A stretch of DNA of 14,613 bases, taken from the NCBI GenBank assembly GCA_043720715.1, contig JAYSSF010000064.1:1-14613 (forward strand). The letters are read 5' to 3'. Both the position numbers and the translations under genes were made by a program. The notes below the pieces were generated by a model. The model saw only the letters and a program-made list of their open reading frames with translations, was not told the DNA's origin and did no database searches. Positions 1 through 8,792 of the stretch are shown here, piece by piece. The stretch comes from JAYSSF01 sp043720715 (GTDB lineage Bacteria > Patescibacteriota > Gracilibacteria > Absconditabacterales > Absconditicoccaceae). Within the stretch, counting starts at the first letter, position 1; every line of letters begins with the position of its first letter.

Positions 1-16
1 CATAACATTTAGTCAT
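1..16 (-). CDS. possible start of a gene leaving the left edge
   Basis: The first ATG downstream of the strong leftward promoter at 97-124 is at 16-14 and opens M-T-K-C-Y before the window ends. It would give a leader of about 75 nt. Only five codons are visible, so this is a position call resting on the promoter. No function can be suggested. Confidence 0.25.
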
Positions 17-94
17 TGTGCTAAATTAGTTCTAAATAACAGCTCTATTATGCTGTTTTCTAGGTTATTTAGCCACACTAAATTTTCTATTTAG
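7..94. repeat. cluster of six CTAAAT/ATTTAG hexamers with a hairpin
   Basis: ATTTAG occurs at 7-12, 67-72 and 89-94, and its complement CTAAAT at 21-26, 32-37 and 78-83. The pairs 78-83/89-94 and 7-12/21-26 form short inverted repeats. ATTTAGCCA is directly repeated at 67-75 and 89-97. The segments 32-43 and 52-72 can fold into a hairpin (8 bp CTAAATAA/TTATTTAG plus CAGC/GCTG, with an internal loop). The cluster covers the start site and leader of the leftward promoter, as operators would. The binding role is inference. Confidence 0.5.
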
Positions 95-96
95 CC

Positions 97-124
97 ATTA
101 TAAGCAAGTAATAAGTATTGTCAA
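97..124 (-). promoter_or_regulatory. consensus sigma-70 type promoter, leftward
   Basis: On the minus strand a perfect TTGACA (124-119) is followed after 16 bp by a perfect TATAAT (102-97), so transcription should start near 90 and run off the left edge. It lies just beyond the nrdA terminator and would drive the next leftward gene independently of the nrd operon. It is the only promoter in the window with both hexamers perfect. Confidence 0.75.
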
Positions 125-132
125 TAGATATT

Positions 133-163
133 TAACAAAACAAAAAGACACACTCTCGTGCAT
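133..163 (-). terminator. probable intrinsic terminator after nrdA
   Basis: On the minus strand, 38 nt past the nrdA stop, ATGCAC (163-158) pairs with GTGTGT (153-148, with G-U pairs) around a GAGA loop. It is followed by CTTTTTGTTTTGTT. The stem is short and has wobbles, but the T-rich tail and its position between nrdA and the next promoter fit a terminator. Confidence 0.55.
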
Positions 164-200
164 CTTCTCCTTTAGCTTTTAGCTCTCCCCTTTAGCTATA

Positions 201-2762
201 TTATTGACAAGCTTCACACATCACCGCTTCAAATGGGTTAGTAGGACATCAGTCATATAGTTCTCATTTTTTGAGCTTATCAACATATTCTTGTCATTTT
301 TCTGCGATGAGTTTAGCTTCGATTTGTGATTTGGTGAGTCACTGTACCATAACTTCTCATTCCCCCTGATAAGGGGGATACGGCGTAGCCGAGGGGGTTT
401 GTGTAATTACTGCTCCGAATCATCTTGCTGGAGCTTCTTGTCCTTGTCCTTCTTCCTTGCCCTTCGCAACAGCAACTGCATCGCTATCCATCTGGATTGT
501 TGATCAGAATCATGCTCTGACCCCACGCTTGTTGACTGTTTGAGTATACTTTTCACCTTGGATATCCTTCTCGATAAAGCAGTAGTAGGTACCCTTGAGA
601 CCTTGCTGCCATGCATACATATATACATCAAACAGTTTATCTCTCCAGTTAGCTGCTCCGTAGATATTACGAGAGATACCTTGATCTACGTGCTTCTGCC
701 ATGCTGCTCCTACATCTACTTGAGCAAGTGGTGATGACTCGTATACAGTCTTAAATACTGGTCTATCGATCACATCCTTGAGATCTTCGATATTCTGTAC
801 ACTTCCACCATGAGCGATGATTTGTCCTTTGATATCTTCGTTCCACATACCAGCTTTTTTGAGTTGATTGACCAAGTGAGTATTGACTACAGTGAACTTA
901 CCAGAGATAATCTCACGAGTATATACGTTTGAGAAGTATGGCTCAATACAGCTTGATGCTCCTACGATGTTACTGGTAGTTGCTGTAGGCATCAGAGCCA
1001 AGAGCAATGAATTACGACGAGGCTTGTAGCTATAGGTCTCAGGATTATAATCTGCAAATGCACCTCTCTCTACTGCCAATGCTTCAGAAGTCTCAAGCGC
1101 AGCATCATACATAACTTTAGAGATATATTCACTAATTCTGACACATTCTGGTGAGTCATACGCGATATTGAGCTGGATGAGTAAGTCCCCAAATCATGAT
1201 ACTCCTAGTCCCAATGGCCTGAGATCCATGGAGTTCTTCTTCGCATCTGGTGATGGATAGTAGTTTATTTCGACGACGTTATCCAGTGCACGAGTCGCAA
1301 GCTTAACCGTTACGATCAAGTCAGCCGTATCAATTAACCCAAGCTTCTCCTCATATGACATTGCCCTTGGATTGTCATGATGCTTGATCTGGACAAATCT
1401 ACCCAAGTTGATACTCGCGAGCGTACAAGTTGCAGTACTGTCTCCACGGTTTGGGATGAAGATCTCTGTACACAAGTTTGATGAGTGGATCAGACCGTAG
1501 TTTGGTGATTGTGACGCACGGTTAGCTGTATCTTTGAAGTTAATCCAGTAGTTACCAGTCTTGGCCATTTGGATCAAGATCTGTCTATATAATTCTTGTG
1601 CTTGGATCTTCTTGACAAGCTTGAGCTTGCCTTCATCAGCGAGCTGGATATAACGGCGATAGTGAGCTTCCCACTCCTCTCCCCAGCTCTCAGTCAACTC
1701 CTTACACTCATTGGGATCCAACATGTACCATACATCGTCAGCCAACACTCTCTTCATAAATTCATCTGGTACCCATACCGCAGTATTGATATTTCTCGCT
1801 CTGAGATGTTCGTGACCGTTGGTCTCTTTGAGATCCAGGAAGTCGTGGAAGTTGTAGTGCCATGGCTCCATATACATCGCGATATTGGCTCTACGCTTAC
1901 CTCCTTGCATGATACCACCTACCAGTGAGTCATAAATTTTGATAAATGGGATCGGGCCTGATGATTGTCCATTAATACCCTTGATATGTGATCCTGTGGC
2001 TCTGAGTTTGGTCACTGACATACCGATACCACCTGCATATTTTGCAAGCAGTGCACATTCCTTGGCCTTGTCCATGATGTGCTCCATATTATCCTCTACC
2101 ACATTGATGAAACAACTACTCAGCTGTGGCACCTTAGTACCTGAGTGGAACAGTGTTGGAGTTGCATGAGTATATTTGAGCTGTGCAAATTTATTATATA
2201 GTTGTAGTACAAATGCTTCCTTATCTGACTCAATCAGTGATAGTCCCATTGCGACTCTCATAAACAACCACTGTGGTTTTTCGAGGAGATTCTGGTCATA
2301 ATCTCTGATGAGATATTTATTGCGCAGTGTTGATAGACCAAAATAGTTGAAGTTATTATCATAGTCTGTGTTGATGCTCAGCTCCAGTGTCCCAAGATCA
2401 AAATCCAACAATCTCTTATCCAAAATATCCAATTCGACACCACGACGGATATATTCACTAAATGATGAGACCTGCTTGTCGACCATCTTGTTGGTGATCT
2501 TGATGAGCTGCTTAGTAGCGATCACATCATAGTCAGGATCTTCAGAGATCAGTGATTCGATGGACTTGAGGAGGAGTTGATCGATCTCAGATGTTGTCAC
2601 CTGATCAGGAAGTTTCAATTCGAAATTCTTGATAATTTTAAACATCGCGACAAACGGATCACCAATCTGTGCTCATTCGAGAATATATTTGATAGCGTCA
2701 ATAATCTTCTCAGTAGTAAATGACTCCTGACGACCATCGCGATGGATTACAAATTTGGACAT
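201..2762 (-). CDS. nrdA: class I ribonucleoside-diphosphate reductase, large (alpha) subunit
   Basis: Reduces ribonucleoside diphosphates to deoxyribonucleotides with NrdB in the cytoplasm. The 853-residue frame needs UGA read as Gly at nine or more places. An ATP-cone allosteric domain fills the first ~95 residues (MSKFVIHRDGRQESF start). The active-site barrel keeps C217 (LSSCF), N429/C431/E433 (NLCTE), C446 (TATCTLASIN) and the PTATTSNI loop. The radical-transfer tyrosines are Y726-Y727 (GTYYCF). The redox-active C-terminal pair is C849/C852 (CEACQ). Start chosen at the ATG before the ATP cone; no Shine-Dalgarno, upstream context caatataATG. It is last in the nrdB-orf-nrdA operon, 44 bp after the unknown gene. 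Two oddities: residues about 789-801 are encoded by a GC-rich palindromic element, and UGA-Gly is almost absent from residues 40-750 but frequent in the last ~90. Confidence 0.97.
362..397. repeat. GC-rich palindromic element inside nrdA
   Basis: CCCCCT (362-367) pairs with AGGGGG (372-377), CGGC (381-384) pairs with GCCG (388-391), and a second G5 run at 393-397 could instead pair with the first C5. It lies in frame in the nrdA tail and encodes a Pro/Tyr-rich segment (TPSATPYPPYQGE) between the catalytic barrel and the C-terminal Cys pair. Its composition is far more GC-rich than the surrounding DNA. The arrangement recalls palindromic elements inserted into genes of Rickettsia; homology is not claimed. 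Confidence 0.6.
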
Positions 2763-2806
2763 TATATTGTTGAACAGTTATAAAATTAAAATAAATATAC
2801 TAGATG

Positions 2807-3709
2807 TTACCACACACTTTTAGCTCTTTCATATCAATTAAGAAGAAATGATATTTTCCCATCAATCACATAACATCTATAAGATTCCATAAATTCATTA
2901 TACCTTAGAGAAAGATTAAGATACTTCATATTTGGTATCTCTATTCATCCCGAAAGAGAAGTAATTTTATAGGGTTTCTCGTCAAATCATCGTTCTTTGT
3001 AGTTCTGATCGACTATCTCCAAAGGAACACCACCATAGTATTCTTTTGTACCCGGAACCAATTCTCTCGGCATTCTTATTCTATCAGGTATAAGCACATC
3101 TTCACTAAGCTTGAGTAAGTTTATCTTATTGGATGAATCCTGTATTATGGGCTCTGGTACAATTTTATCTTCTACTGTAAGATCTGGCAAGATTAGTTCA
3201 GCATCATTAGGTCATGAGAAGCCACTGTTTGTTACAAATGCATCCACACAGTCATCATCTACTTCTACCATTATTACTATATTCTTACCTCAATCAATCT
3301 CTTTACTTTCAAGAAGAATATTATCAAATCAAGGACGAAAAGTGCTATGACCATTTAATGATAATTCTTCTTTCTCTGTGTTATATGCAGGTATAAAGAG
3401 TTCAAAAATATCTCAATTGAAACGATATCACATAGTCCTTGCCCCAAATGGCTTTCATGAAGGTATTACTAAGCGATCCTCCTCAAAAAGGTTCTTATTT
3501 GATATGCCATAATTAGAATACATCATCGAGGCAGAACCACTATCTACAATAATATTTTTCCCACTCGCTAAAACATGATATACTTCACGGACCAATATAC
3601 CATTTTGTCAACTATCGTTAATAAAATTATTAGTCGCATATGGGGTAACGTTAATCTTATTACTGGTTCATTCAATAATTCCTACATACTGAGTCATATA
3701 TATTCTCAT
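2807..3709 (-). CDS. unknown protein encoded between nrdB and nrdA
   Basis: A 300-residue frame with many in-frame UGA codons, starting MRIYMTQYVGI; an alternative ATG is at 3697. It lies 40 bp after nrdB and 44 bp before nrdA on the same strand, so it is probably cotranscribed with them. No signal peptide or membrane segment is seen and the protein is acidic. The central stretch around residues 140-185 reads NIVIMVEVDDD...GPNDAELILPDL. Its ExxLLP-like ending loosely resembles the C-terminal part of ADP-ribosyltransferase exoenzyme folds, but I cannot find a convincing N-terminal Arg or STS motif, so no function is assigned. Gly codons are mixed GGN and UGA, as in most of the window and unlike nrdA, so it looks native to this genome. 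Confidence 0.85.
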
Positions 3710-3749
3710 ATTACAAACTAAATCATCCTAGCTTCTCACCCTCTTAGCT

Positions 3750-4730
3750 TTAAAAATTCGTATACTGGTTAGGCGTTACCTCAAAGAAGTTCTGAAGTGT
3801 CATCAAGTCTTGCTTCTGGAGGAACTTGAGAGGGTTGGCCTGGATGAGATAATGTGGTGCAAATCCAAGCTCTTCGAGTCTACGATCAGTAATATATTTG
3901 ATATATTGTTCCATCTCTGCATAGCTGAGATCATAGATCGAGCCATTACCAAACTGACTCTGCACAAACTCAAGCTCAAGCTCAGTACACTCCACAATCG
4001 TAGACCTGATATGTGCGACGAACTCTGCATCTTGTCAGATTTCTGGATTTTCCTCCAAAAGGGTCAGTATCATCTCAATACCGAGCTTCAAGTGCATTGA
4101 CTCATCGATCAATACCAAGTCGATACCATTACACACATTCTTCATCTTGCCAGTCTCACGTACTGCGAGGAACAGGGCAAACGCTGAGTAGAAGAAAATT
4201 CCTTCTTGGATAATATTACTCATCAGGATCGCGTGCAGGATCGCTTTCTTTCCCTCAATCGTATCAGGATTTACTCATCAGCTAGCAACACTGATTTTGT
4301 CAGCTGCTTTCGCTACCCATTGTTGCTTCTTATATAAGAGTGGGTTGGTCGTTGTAAGTCCATAGACAGTATCTCTATCCATGTTAAAGGTATTGAGGAT
4401 CATCTCGAAGAAATCAGAGTGAATATCCTCCATAAACATCTGGACAGTCATCGCCATCTTGGCTCTTGGATCCATAATATAAGGGAAAAACGACTCTCCT
4501 ATAATATTTTGTACCAATAATTCTGACGTAATGAAGTATCCTATGAGATTGGTGAATAGTGATCTTTCTTTGTCGGTCATGTTACCCCAGTCGACTGCAT
4601 CTTGATGCACATTGAGTTCCTCTGGGAACCAGATTGCTCTTTTTTGATCTACATATAGTTTATGGAATACGCCAGTACTACCATCCAACTTGATCCCATC
4701 TGTTACCTTTTTCTTACCTACGATAGCCAT
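3750..4730 (-). CDS. nrdB: class I ribonucleotide reductase, small (beta) subunit, class Ic-like
   Basis: Provides the metallocofactor that starts radical chemistry in NrdA. 326 residues with UGA-Gly at 151, 152 and 232. The metal ligands can be read as E70 (ITSELLVQ), E101 and H104 (MEDIH), E176 (IIQEGIFF), E210 and H213 (IDESMH). The position of the E. coli radical Tyr122, four residues after H104, is F108 (EDIHSDFF). A Glu as first ligand with Phe at the radical position is the pattern of Chlamydia-type class Ic enzymes, which use a Mn(IV)/Fe(III) cofactor instead of a tyrosyl radical. The C-terminus (TPNQYTNF) supplies a Tyr and the tail that binds NrdA. Start ATG at 4730, no Shine-Dalgarno; first gene of the nrd operon, 28 bp downstream of NrdR-type boxes. 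Confidence 0.96.
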
Positions 4731-4758
4731 AATATCACAACTTATAGAATAAAATTAA

Positions 4759-4805
4759 ACACAATATATAGTATTAACTTAACAAATCGACACAACATCA
4801 TGTGT
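4759..4805. promoter_or_regulatory. tandem NrdR-type boxes upstream of nrdB
   Basis: ACACAATATATAGTAT at 4759-4774 matches the known 16-bp NrdR box (aCaCwAtATaTwGtgt) at nearly every position. A second 16-mer, ACACAACATCATGTGT at 4790-4805, has perfect ACAC...GTGT arms and a weaker core. The boxes are 15 bp apart, 31 bp centre to centre, which is the three-turn spacing typical of NrdR operators. They end 28 bp before the nrdB ATG, so the repressor NrdR probably controls the nrd operon in response to nucleotide level. nrdR itself is not in this window. Confidence 0.75.
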
Positions 4806-5039
4806 TTGCATGTGTGAGTATCATATATTCATCCAACTCACAATTTCAAGAGAAACGTTGCCCAAAAAAATCATCATCAGATGAGCATCAAATAGACCCT
4901 ATCTCATATCATCCAAATCAAAATAATCTCATCAGCAATAAGTGAAAAATCATACAATGATACTACAATATGATGTCAATTGTAGATCTACTTTGACCGT
5001 AGAAAATCGCACCAAATCTATGATGATAGCTACCAATAG
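4806..5039. other. nrdB-dedA intergenic DNA
   Basis: AT-rich, non-coding spacer between the divergent nrd operon and dedA. The only structure I see is an inverted repeat, CTACAAT (4963-4969) and ATTGTAG (4979-4985) with a 9-nt spacer, about 55 bp upstream of the dedA -35 box. This could be an operator. A 36-residue open frame crosses it but shows no sign of being a gene. Confidence 0.4.
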
Positions 5040-5068
5040 TTGCACTAATTACAACACAGCAATATAAT
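5040..5068 (+). promoter_or_regulatory. promoter of dedA
   Basis: TTGCAC (5040-5045), 17-bp spacer, perfect TATAAT (5063-5068). The predicted start of transcription, about 7 nt on, falls at or next to the dedA ATG (5076). The mRNA may therefore be leaderless or nearly so, in line with the missing Shine-Dalgarno. Confidence 0.65.
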
Positions 5069-5075
5069 AACAATC

Positions 5076-5879
5076 ATGGAAAGCACACAAATCCAAACTA
5101 CCACCGCCACACCATCAGCCCAGGAGAACCAAATCCAAGAACAGTTTTATGATAATATCTCATCAGGAGGTGTACGACCAACAATCCTAGCTATTATTAT
5201 TATATCAATCTGACTCATCCTCGAGATGGGGATATTTTTTGGTTTTCTCATCCCAGCAGATCTCCTCTTGTACACATCATGACTCATCCTGTGAGCCAAT
5301 CATAGATGGTGGTCAGCCATGTTTATGTTCATCTTCGCAGTGATGGCTACTGTAGCCGGAGATCTCCTATGATATTATTGGTCCAGCAAGGTCGGTAGAG
5401 CGTTCTATGAGAGGCCCGATACGTGGTATTTCAAGAAGAAGCACCTCTACAGCGCTCAAGCAGCTCTCGAAAAATACGGCGATAAAGTCTTCTATATTGG
5501 TAAATTTCTCCATATCAGATCGTTCCTCCCGATGCTGGCTGGGATAGGCCGTATGAATATTGTCAGATTCTGACTCAACTCGGTGTTATCCACTCTCATC
5601 CGAGCTGGAGCTACCTTTGTGCCTAGTTTCCTCATCGGAGCAGCATTTCCACAGATCATGGGGACACGATGGATGCTGGTGATTGGGTTTATGATATTCA
5701 TCGGGACAGAAGCCATTGCATGGATATTCCTCTTCAACAAAGAACTCAAACACATCGCTCAGCGCCTACGCGACTCTCACGAGCAGTTTGCCGCTATCAA
5801 GGATAATATTATACAGATCAAAGAGAACATCAGCGATGTTGCTGAGTATGTAGTGAAAGGAGATATTGACAAAGACTAA
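5076..5879 (+). CDS. DedA-family (VTT/SNARE-associated) membrane protein
   Basis: 267-residue inner-membrane protein of the DedA family, members of which act in lipid (undecaprenyl phosphate or phospholipid) transport and envelope homeostasis. After a Gln/Thr-rich cytoplasmic N-terminus (~35 residues) come hydrophobic segments. The family signatures follow in order: FFGFLIPAD, GDLLGYYWSSKVGRAFY, then F-hIRSFLPMLAG-GRMN-RF, where the Arg and Pro after the re-entrant loop are conserved. The C-terminal ~50 residues after the last helix are charged and look helical, a likely coiled coil. UGA is used for Gly in five places, including transmembrane segments. Start ATG has a strong promoter right before it. 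Followed at once by TAATAA and an unknown gene, probably cotranscribed. The exact substrate cannot be told. Confidence 0.88.
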
Positions 5880-5921
5880 TAAATGATTATCATCATAACA
5901 ATTATTAATCATACAAACTCA

Positions 5922-6650
5922 ATGGAAAACAATGATGATGCAAATACACAGCTACATGAGTTAGCATACCAATATTTTCAAAAATACAGCGCAGATTCTG
6001 GATGTAGTAATGCACTAATTCAAATATTGAAACAACTATGTAAACGACCAACAATATCAACAACGCAGCTCTATCGCGCAATCCCCAAAAAGATTATTAA
6101 ACCTAAAGAATATGATCCTTATGAGCATATCATATGAATTCAAAACAATGGTCAAATTAATATCTTCTCACCCTATTATATTAATAACAAAGACCCACAC
6201 CATGCTACAATTAAATATCTAACGGAAGAGATAGCAAGCAATATTATTGAACTACTATATCAACCAAAACCACTAGAACAATGAATGATATTCACAGCTA
6301 AAAATCTACCACATCTCTGTGCCTACAAGAATTATGAAAAATTATTGGACCTAGTTGGGCGAATCTATGAAAATATTGATGAACTAAAGGAGCAAAACAT
6401 ACTATTCGAATTAGTTGATCATAGGTCACTTATTGGCACATATGCACTCACCAAAAATACAATAGATCACCCAACAATATATTTTGATAAAATATTATGA
6501 GAGGCGAGGGCTAAAGATATGCCAGAAAGTATCTTATTAAAACACGAAAATAAGCGACTAAATTGTGATCAATGCTATTTTATCAATCATCATCGCCTTA
6601 AACAATATTTGATAAAACAATATGCAACACAAGATTCTATCATAAAATAA
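5922..6650 (+). CDS. unknown soluble protein downstream of dedA
   Basis: 242 residues from the ATG at 5922 (MENNDDANTQL), with three UGA-Gly codons. An in-frame ATG at 5883, directly after the dedA stops, would add 13 mostly Ile residues (MIIIITIINH) that look like AT-rich leader, so the later start is preferred. No membrane segment or signal peptide is seen. The protein is rich in Asn, Lys, Tyr and Ile; near the C-terminus a CDQC pair is followed by NHHRLKQYL, which might bind metal, but no second Cys pair is obvious. I do not recognise the family. It probably shares the dedA transcript. Confidence 0.8.
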
Positions 6651-6738
6651 GTAGAAAATAAATTTTCTTGCTTTCGATCACAATATCATCATTATATCAT
6701 CTTGTCAATCTTGTCCTTATTCTTCTTGCTTGTCCTTT

Positions 6739-7227
6739 ATGATAACCATTTACACTGACTGATCCTGTATCGGTAATCCATGATATGGCTGACGAGCTGC
6801 TGTCATTCTCGATGAGCAGTGATCGAAAATTGCACTTCTATCAGATGGCTACGCCAATGTCACTAATAATCAGATGGAACTCCTGTGAGCAATCTCCGCC
6901 CTCCAGTGGTGTAATCAACAATGAATCCAGTCAGCCAAACTCATCACCGATAGTCAGTATGTGAAGAATGGTATCGAATCTCGAATCTCCAATCGAAAAC
7001 GTAATGGTCGACGCACTGCTGCACGCAAACCAGTAGCCAACCAATGACTATGGATGGAGCTCGATAAGCAAGTATCACTAACGTCTGTCCAGCGATGATG
7101 GACCAAATGACACGCCAATAATAAGCGAAATAATCTTGTCGATGTCACCGCATTTACCGAATCAGAACAGAAAAAAAACCAGCCACTTCCGTACTCGGAC
7201 ATAGTAGCTGGTGGTTTATTTGGATAA
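6739..7227 (+). CDS. rnhA: ribonuclease HI
   Basis: Cleaves RNA in RNA:DNA hybrids (primer removal, R-loops). 162 residues, normal for the family. All catalytic residues are present: D7 (YTDGSC), E47 (NNQMELLG), D71 (TDSQYV), D135 (NNLVD), plus the catalytic-loop H125 (WTKGHANN). The glycine-rich strand GNPGYGGRAA follows D7. Nine of its seventeen Gly codons are UGA, including the one in the TDG active-site motif, so with a standard code it vanishes completely; this is one of the best proofs of code 25 here. Start ATG at 6739 follows a pyrimidine-rich stretch with three CTTGTC copies and no Shine-Dalgarno. It converges on the next gene with 2 bp between stops. Confidence 0.97.
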
Positions 7228-7229
7228 AT

Positions 7230-7850
7230 TTATGCTGCTATTCCTGATCTAAATAAGGTAATAAGACATGCACGATCATCTGGTGTATCAAGTGACACTC
7301 TTGAAGCCATGCCTACATTTCTAATACGAATTGGCTTTCCTTCAATTGTCAACGGCACATAGGTAGCAAATGTTTCGTTATTTTTGCTGCGTTTCTGTCA
7401 TCATAGATATGTATCTCATCTTTTCATATATCATAAGTATGGCATATGAAGATCTCAACTCCACTCATGCATCATGCGAGAGAAATCAAATGAAGCAGCA
7501 CTGTTTTTAGGTATTGATTTCCAGTTATCTAATTTCCACAGCTCGATACAGTCATCCTTATAACTATCAAAATATTCTTTAAGATGAGATGTAGCCTGTT
7601 CCCAGTTATCACATTCAAAAACAGGCACTCATTGTTCTTGATAAATTTCTCATACTTTCTCAGGGTATGCGAACGTATAACCAAAATCTCATTTAAATCC
7701 CACTCTTCAAACTCAATTTTTAACAGTTAATAGTTTATCATTTGATGAACAATAGATATCTGACTGTAGGTTACGCTCAAGATCTGCAGCTGATCACAGC
7801 TTATTCTTCTTAAGATTGATTTTACTGGGTTGATCAAATAGTTCACTCAT
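7230..7850 (-). CDS. unknown 206-residue protein
   Basis: Frame opens MSELFDQPSKINLKKNKLG and ends FRSGIAA, with about ten UGA-Gly codons. It is rich in aromatic residues (WEQA, LWKLDNWKSIP, MMHEWSGDLHMPYLGYM) and has no membrane segment or signal peptide. I recognise no family. The start, context gatataTAATG, lies 16 bp past the terminator of the preceding gene pair, so it is likely transcribed from its own promoter in this AT-rich gap. It meets rnhA tail to tail. Confidence 0.85.
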
Positions 7851-7865
7851 TATATATCAAAACAT

Positions 7866-7898
7866 AAAAAAATACTACCACCATTATAGTGATAGCAT
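7866..7898 (-). terminator. intrinsic terminator after the RNHCP gene
   Basis: On the minus strand ATGCTATCAC (7898-7889) pairs along 10 bp with GTGGTAGTAT (7881-7872; two G-U pairs) around a 7-nt TATAATG loop. A run of seven T follows directly. It sits 21 nt past the RNHCP stop. This is the clearest intrinsic terminator in the window. Confidence 0.85.
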
Positions 7899-7919
7899 CT
7901 GTTTTTCGCAACTCGAAAT

Positions 7920-8303
7920 TTATTTTCTGATTGTTCTCCCCTTCCACTTCTTGGTCTTGACTGGTTCGTCCCTCATCTGCTCCACATACTTACGCTCCAA
8001 GATGATCTTATATTCTGCGATCTTCTCATCCAGCACCATCATATCGTCATCAGGTAGAGTCTTATTGCGATGTACTTTACCACATGTGATACATTGAAAG
8101 CTGACTTTGATCATGCCATTGGCAATCTCGTAGGTAGTTGGGTACATCACTCATGCACAGCTGGTCGATCTATCGCCTGGGATATCTCAGTCTACATGCT
8201 GTGATACTCGACAATATGGGCAGTGGTTACGACAAGTCCCCTGAGCCTCGGGCACAAGCTGTTTACAGTGTAAACACATAAATGATTCGTTAATGGTTTT
8301 CAT
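7920..8303 (-). CDS. RNHCP-domain zinc-ribbon protein
   Basis: 127 residues matching the RNHCP domain family, small proteins of unknown function named after this motif. It has C10-x2-C13 (CLHC), then C24-RNHCP-C31 (CRNHCPYC), the SQHVDGDIPGDR segment, C49 followed by AGVMYP, and a further Cys pair, FQCITCGKVHRNK. The Cys pairs predict bound zinc. The C-terminal ~45 residues are charged and helical. Two UGA-Gly codons join the halves of the conserved region. It follows a membrane-protein gene after 3 bp, so they are cotranscribed, and a strong terminator ends the unit. RNHCP proteins are often thought to bind nucleic acid, but this is not shown. Confidence 0.9.
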
Positions 8304-8306
8304 ATG

Positions 8307-8756
8307 TTATTTATGCTTACGCTTACGATATAAAGTCTTGAGTCTATATGCCCAATCACAACAACGATCAAATAGCGCATCATAAAAATATCCCTCTACT
8401 GACGCAACGATAATCATCAGCAAAGCATAGGTAGAAATCTGAGCCAACGCCATACCATCAAAATAGTAATAGACAATACCCAACCACGGACCATTGGCAA
8501 CAAGAAAATATCCCATCTTGGTCCAGCAACTGGATGGTTGATAATGGGATTTAAGACTGACAAATAACAATGCACTACCGATAATGCTAATCATTTGCAA
8601 TCATAACACCGCTACATAATCATGTAAATCTACATGCAAGATCATCACCTGAACGATAAATCACAAAATCGCCACATAGCAGATATAAAATAGATATTCT
8701 TCCCAAAACTCACGTGACTGGAGTAAACTACGGATATGTCAGACTAGATATTTCAT
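8307..8756 (-). CDS. small integral membrane protein
   Basis: 149 residues with about four hydrophobic segments (roughly residues 22-42, 49-66, 82-99 and 105-123), and a very basic C-terminus (YRLKTLYRKRKHK) that should lie in the cytoplasm. UGA-Gly codons are at residues 6, 35 and 51. No family is recognised. The start at 8756 is the first ATG after the hairpin region upstream and has no Shine-Dalgarno. Translationally close to the RNHCP gene (3-bp gap), suggesting a joint function at the membrane, which is inference only. Confidence 0.82.
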
Positions 8757-8792
8757 CAATAAATATAAAAATTAAGAAAACGATACAAAACT

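Noticed and set aside
201..1193. Frameshifted or broken nrdA pieces
   Set aside because: All interruptions are in-frame TGA. With UGA as Gly the frame is continuous to the CEAC tail and TAA.
4957..5067. 36-residue open frame upstream of dedA
   Set aside because: No UGA, no recognisable features, and its end overlaps the dedA promoter -10. Probably chance.
7178..7212. ACCAGC/GCTGGT inverted repeat at the end of rnhA as a terminator
   Set aside because: Only 6 bp with a 23-nt loop, within coding sequence, and a poor T-run. Not enough to call a terminator between the converging genes.
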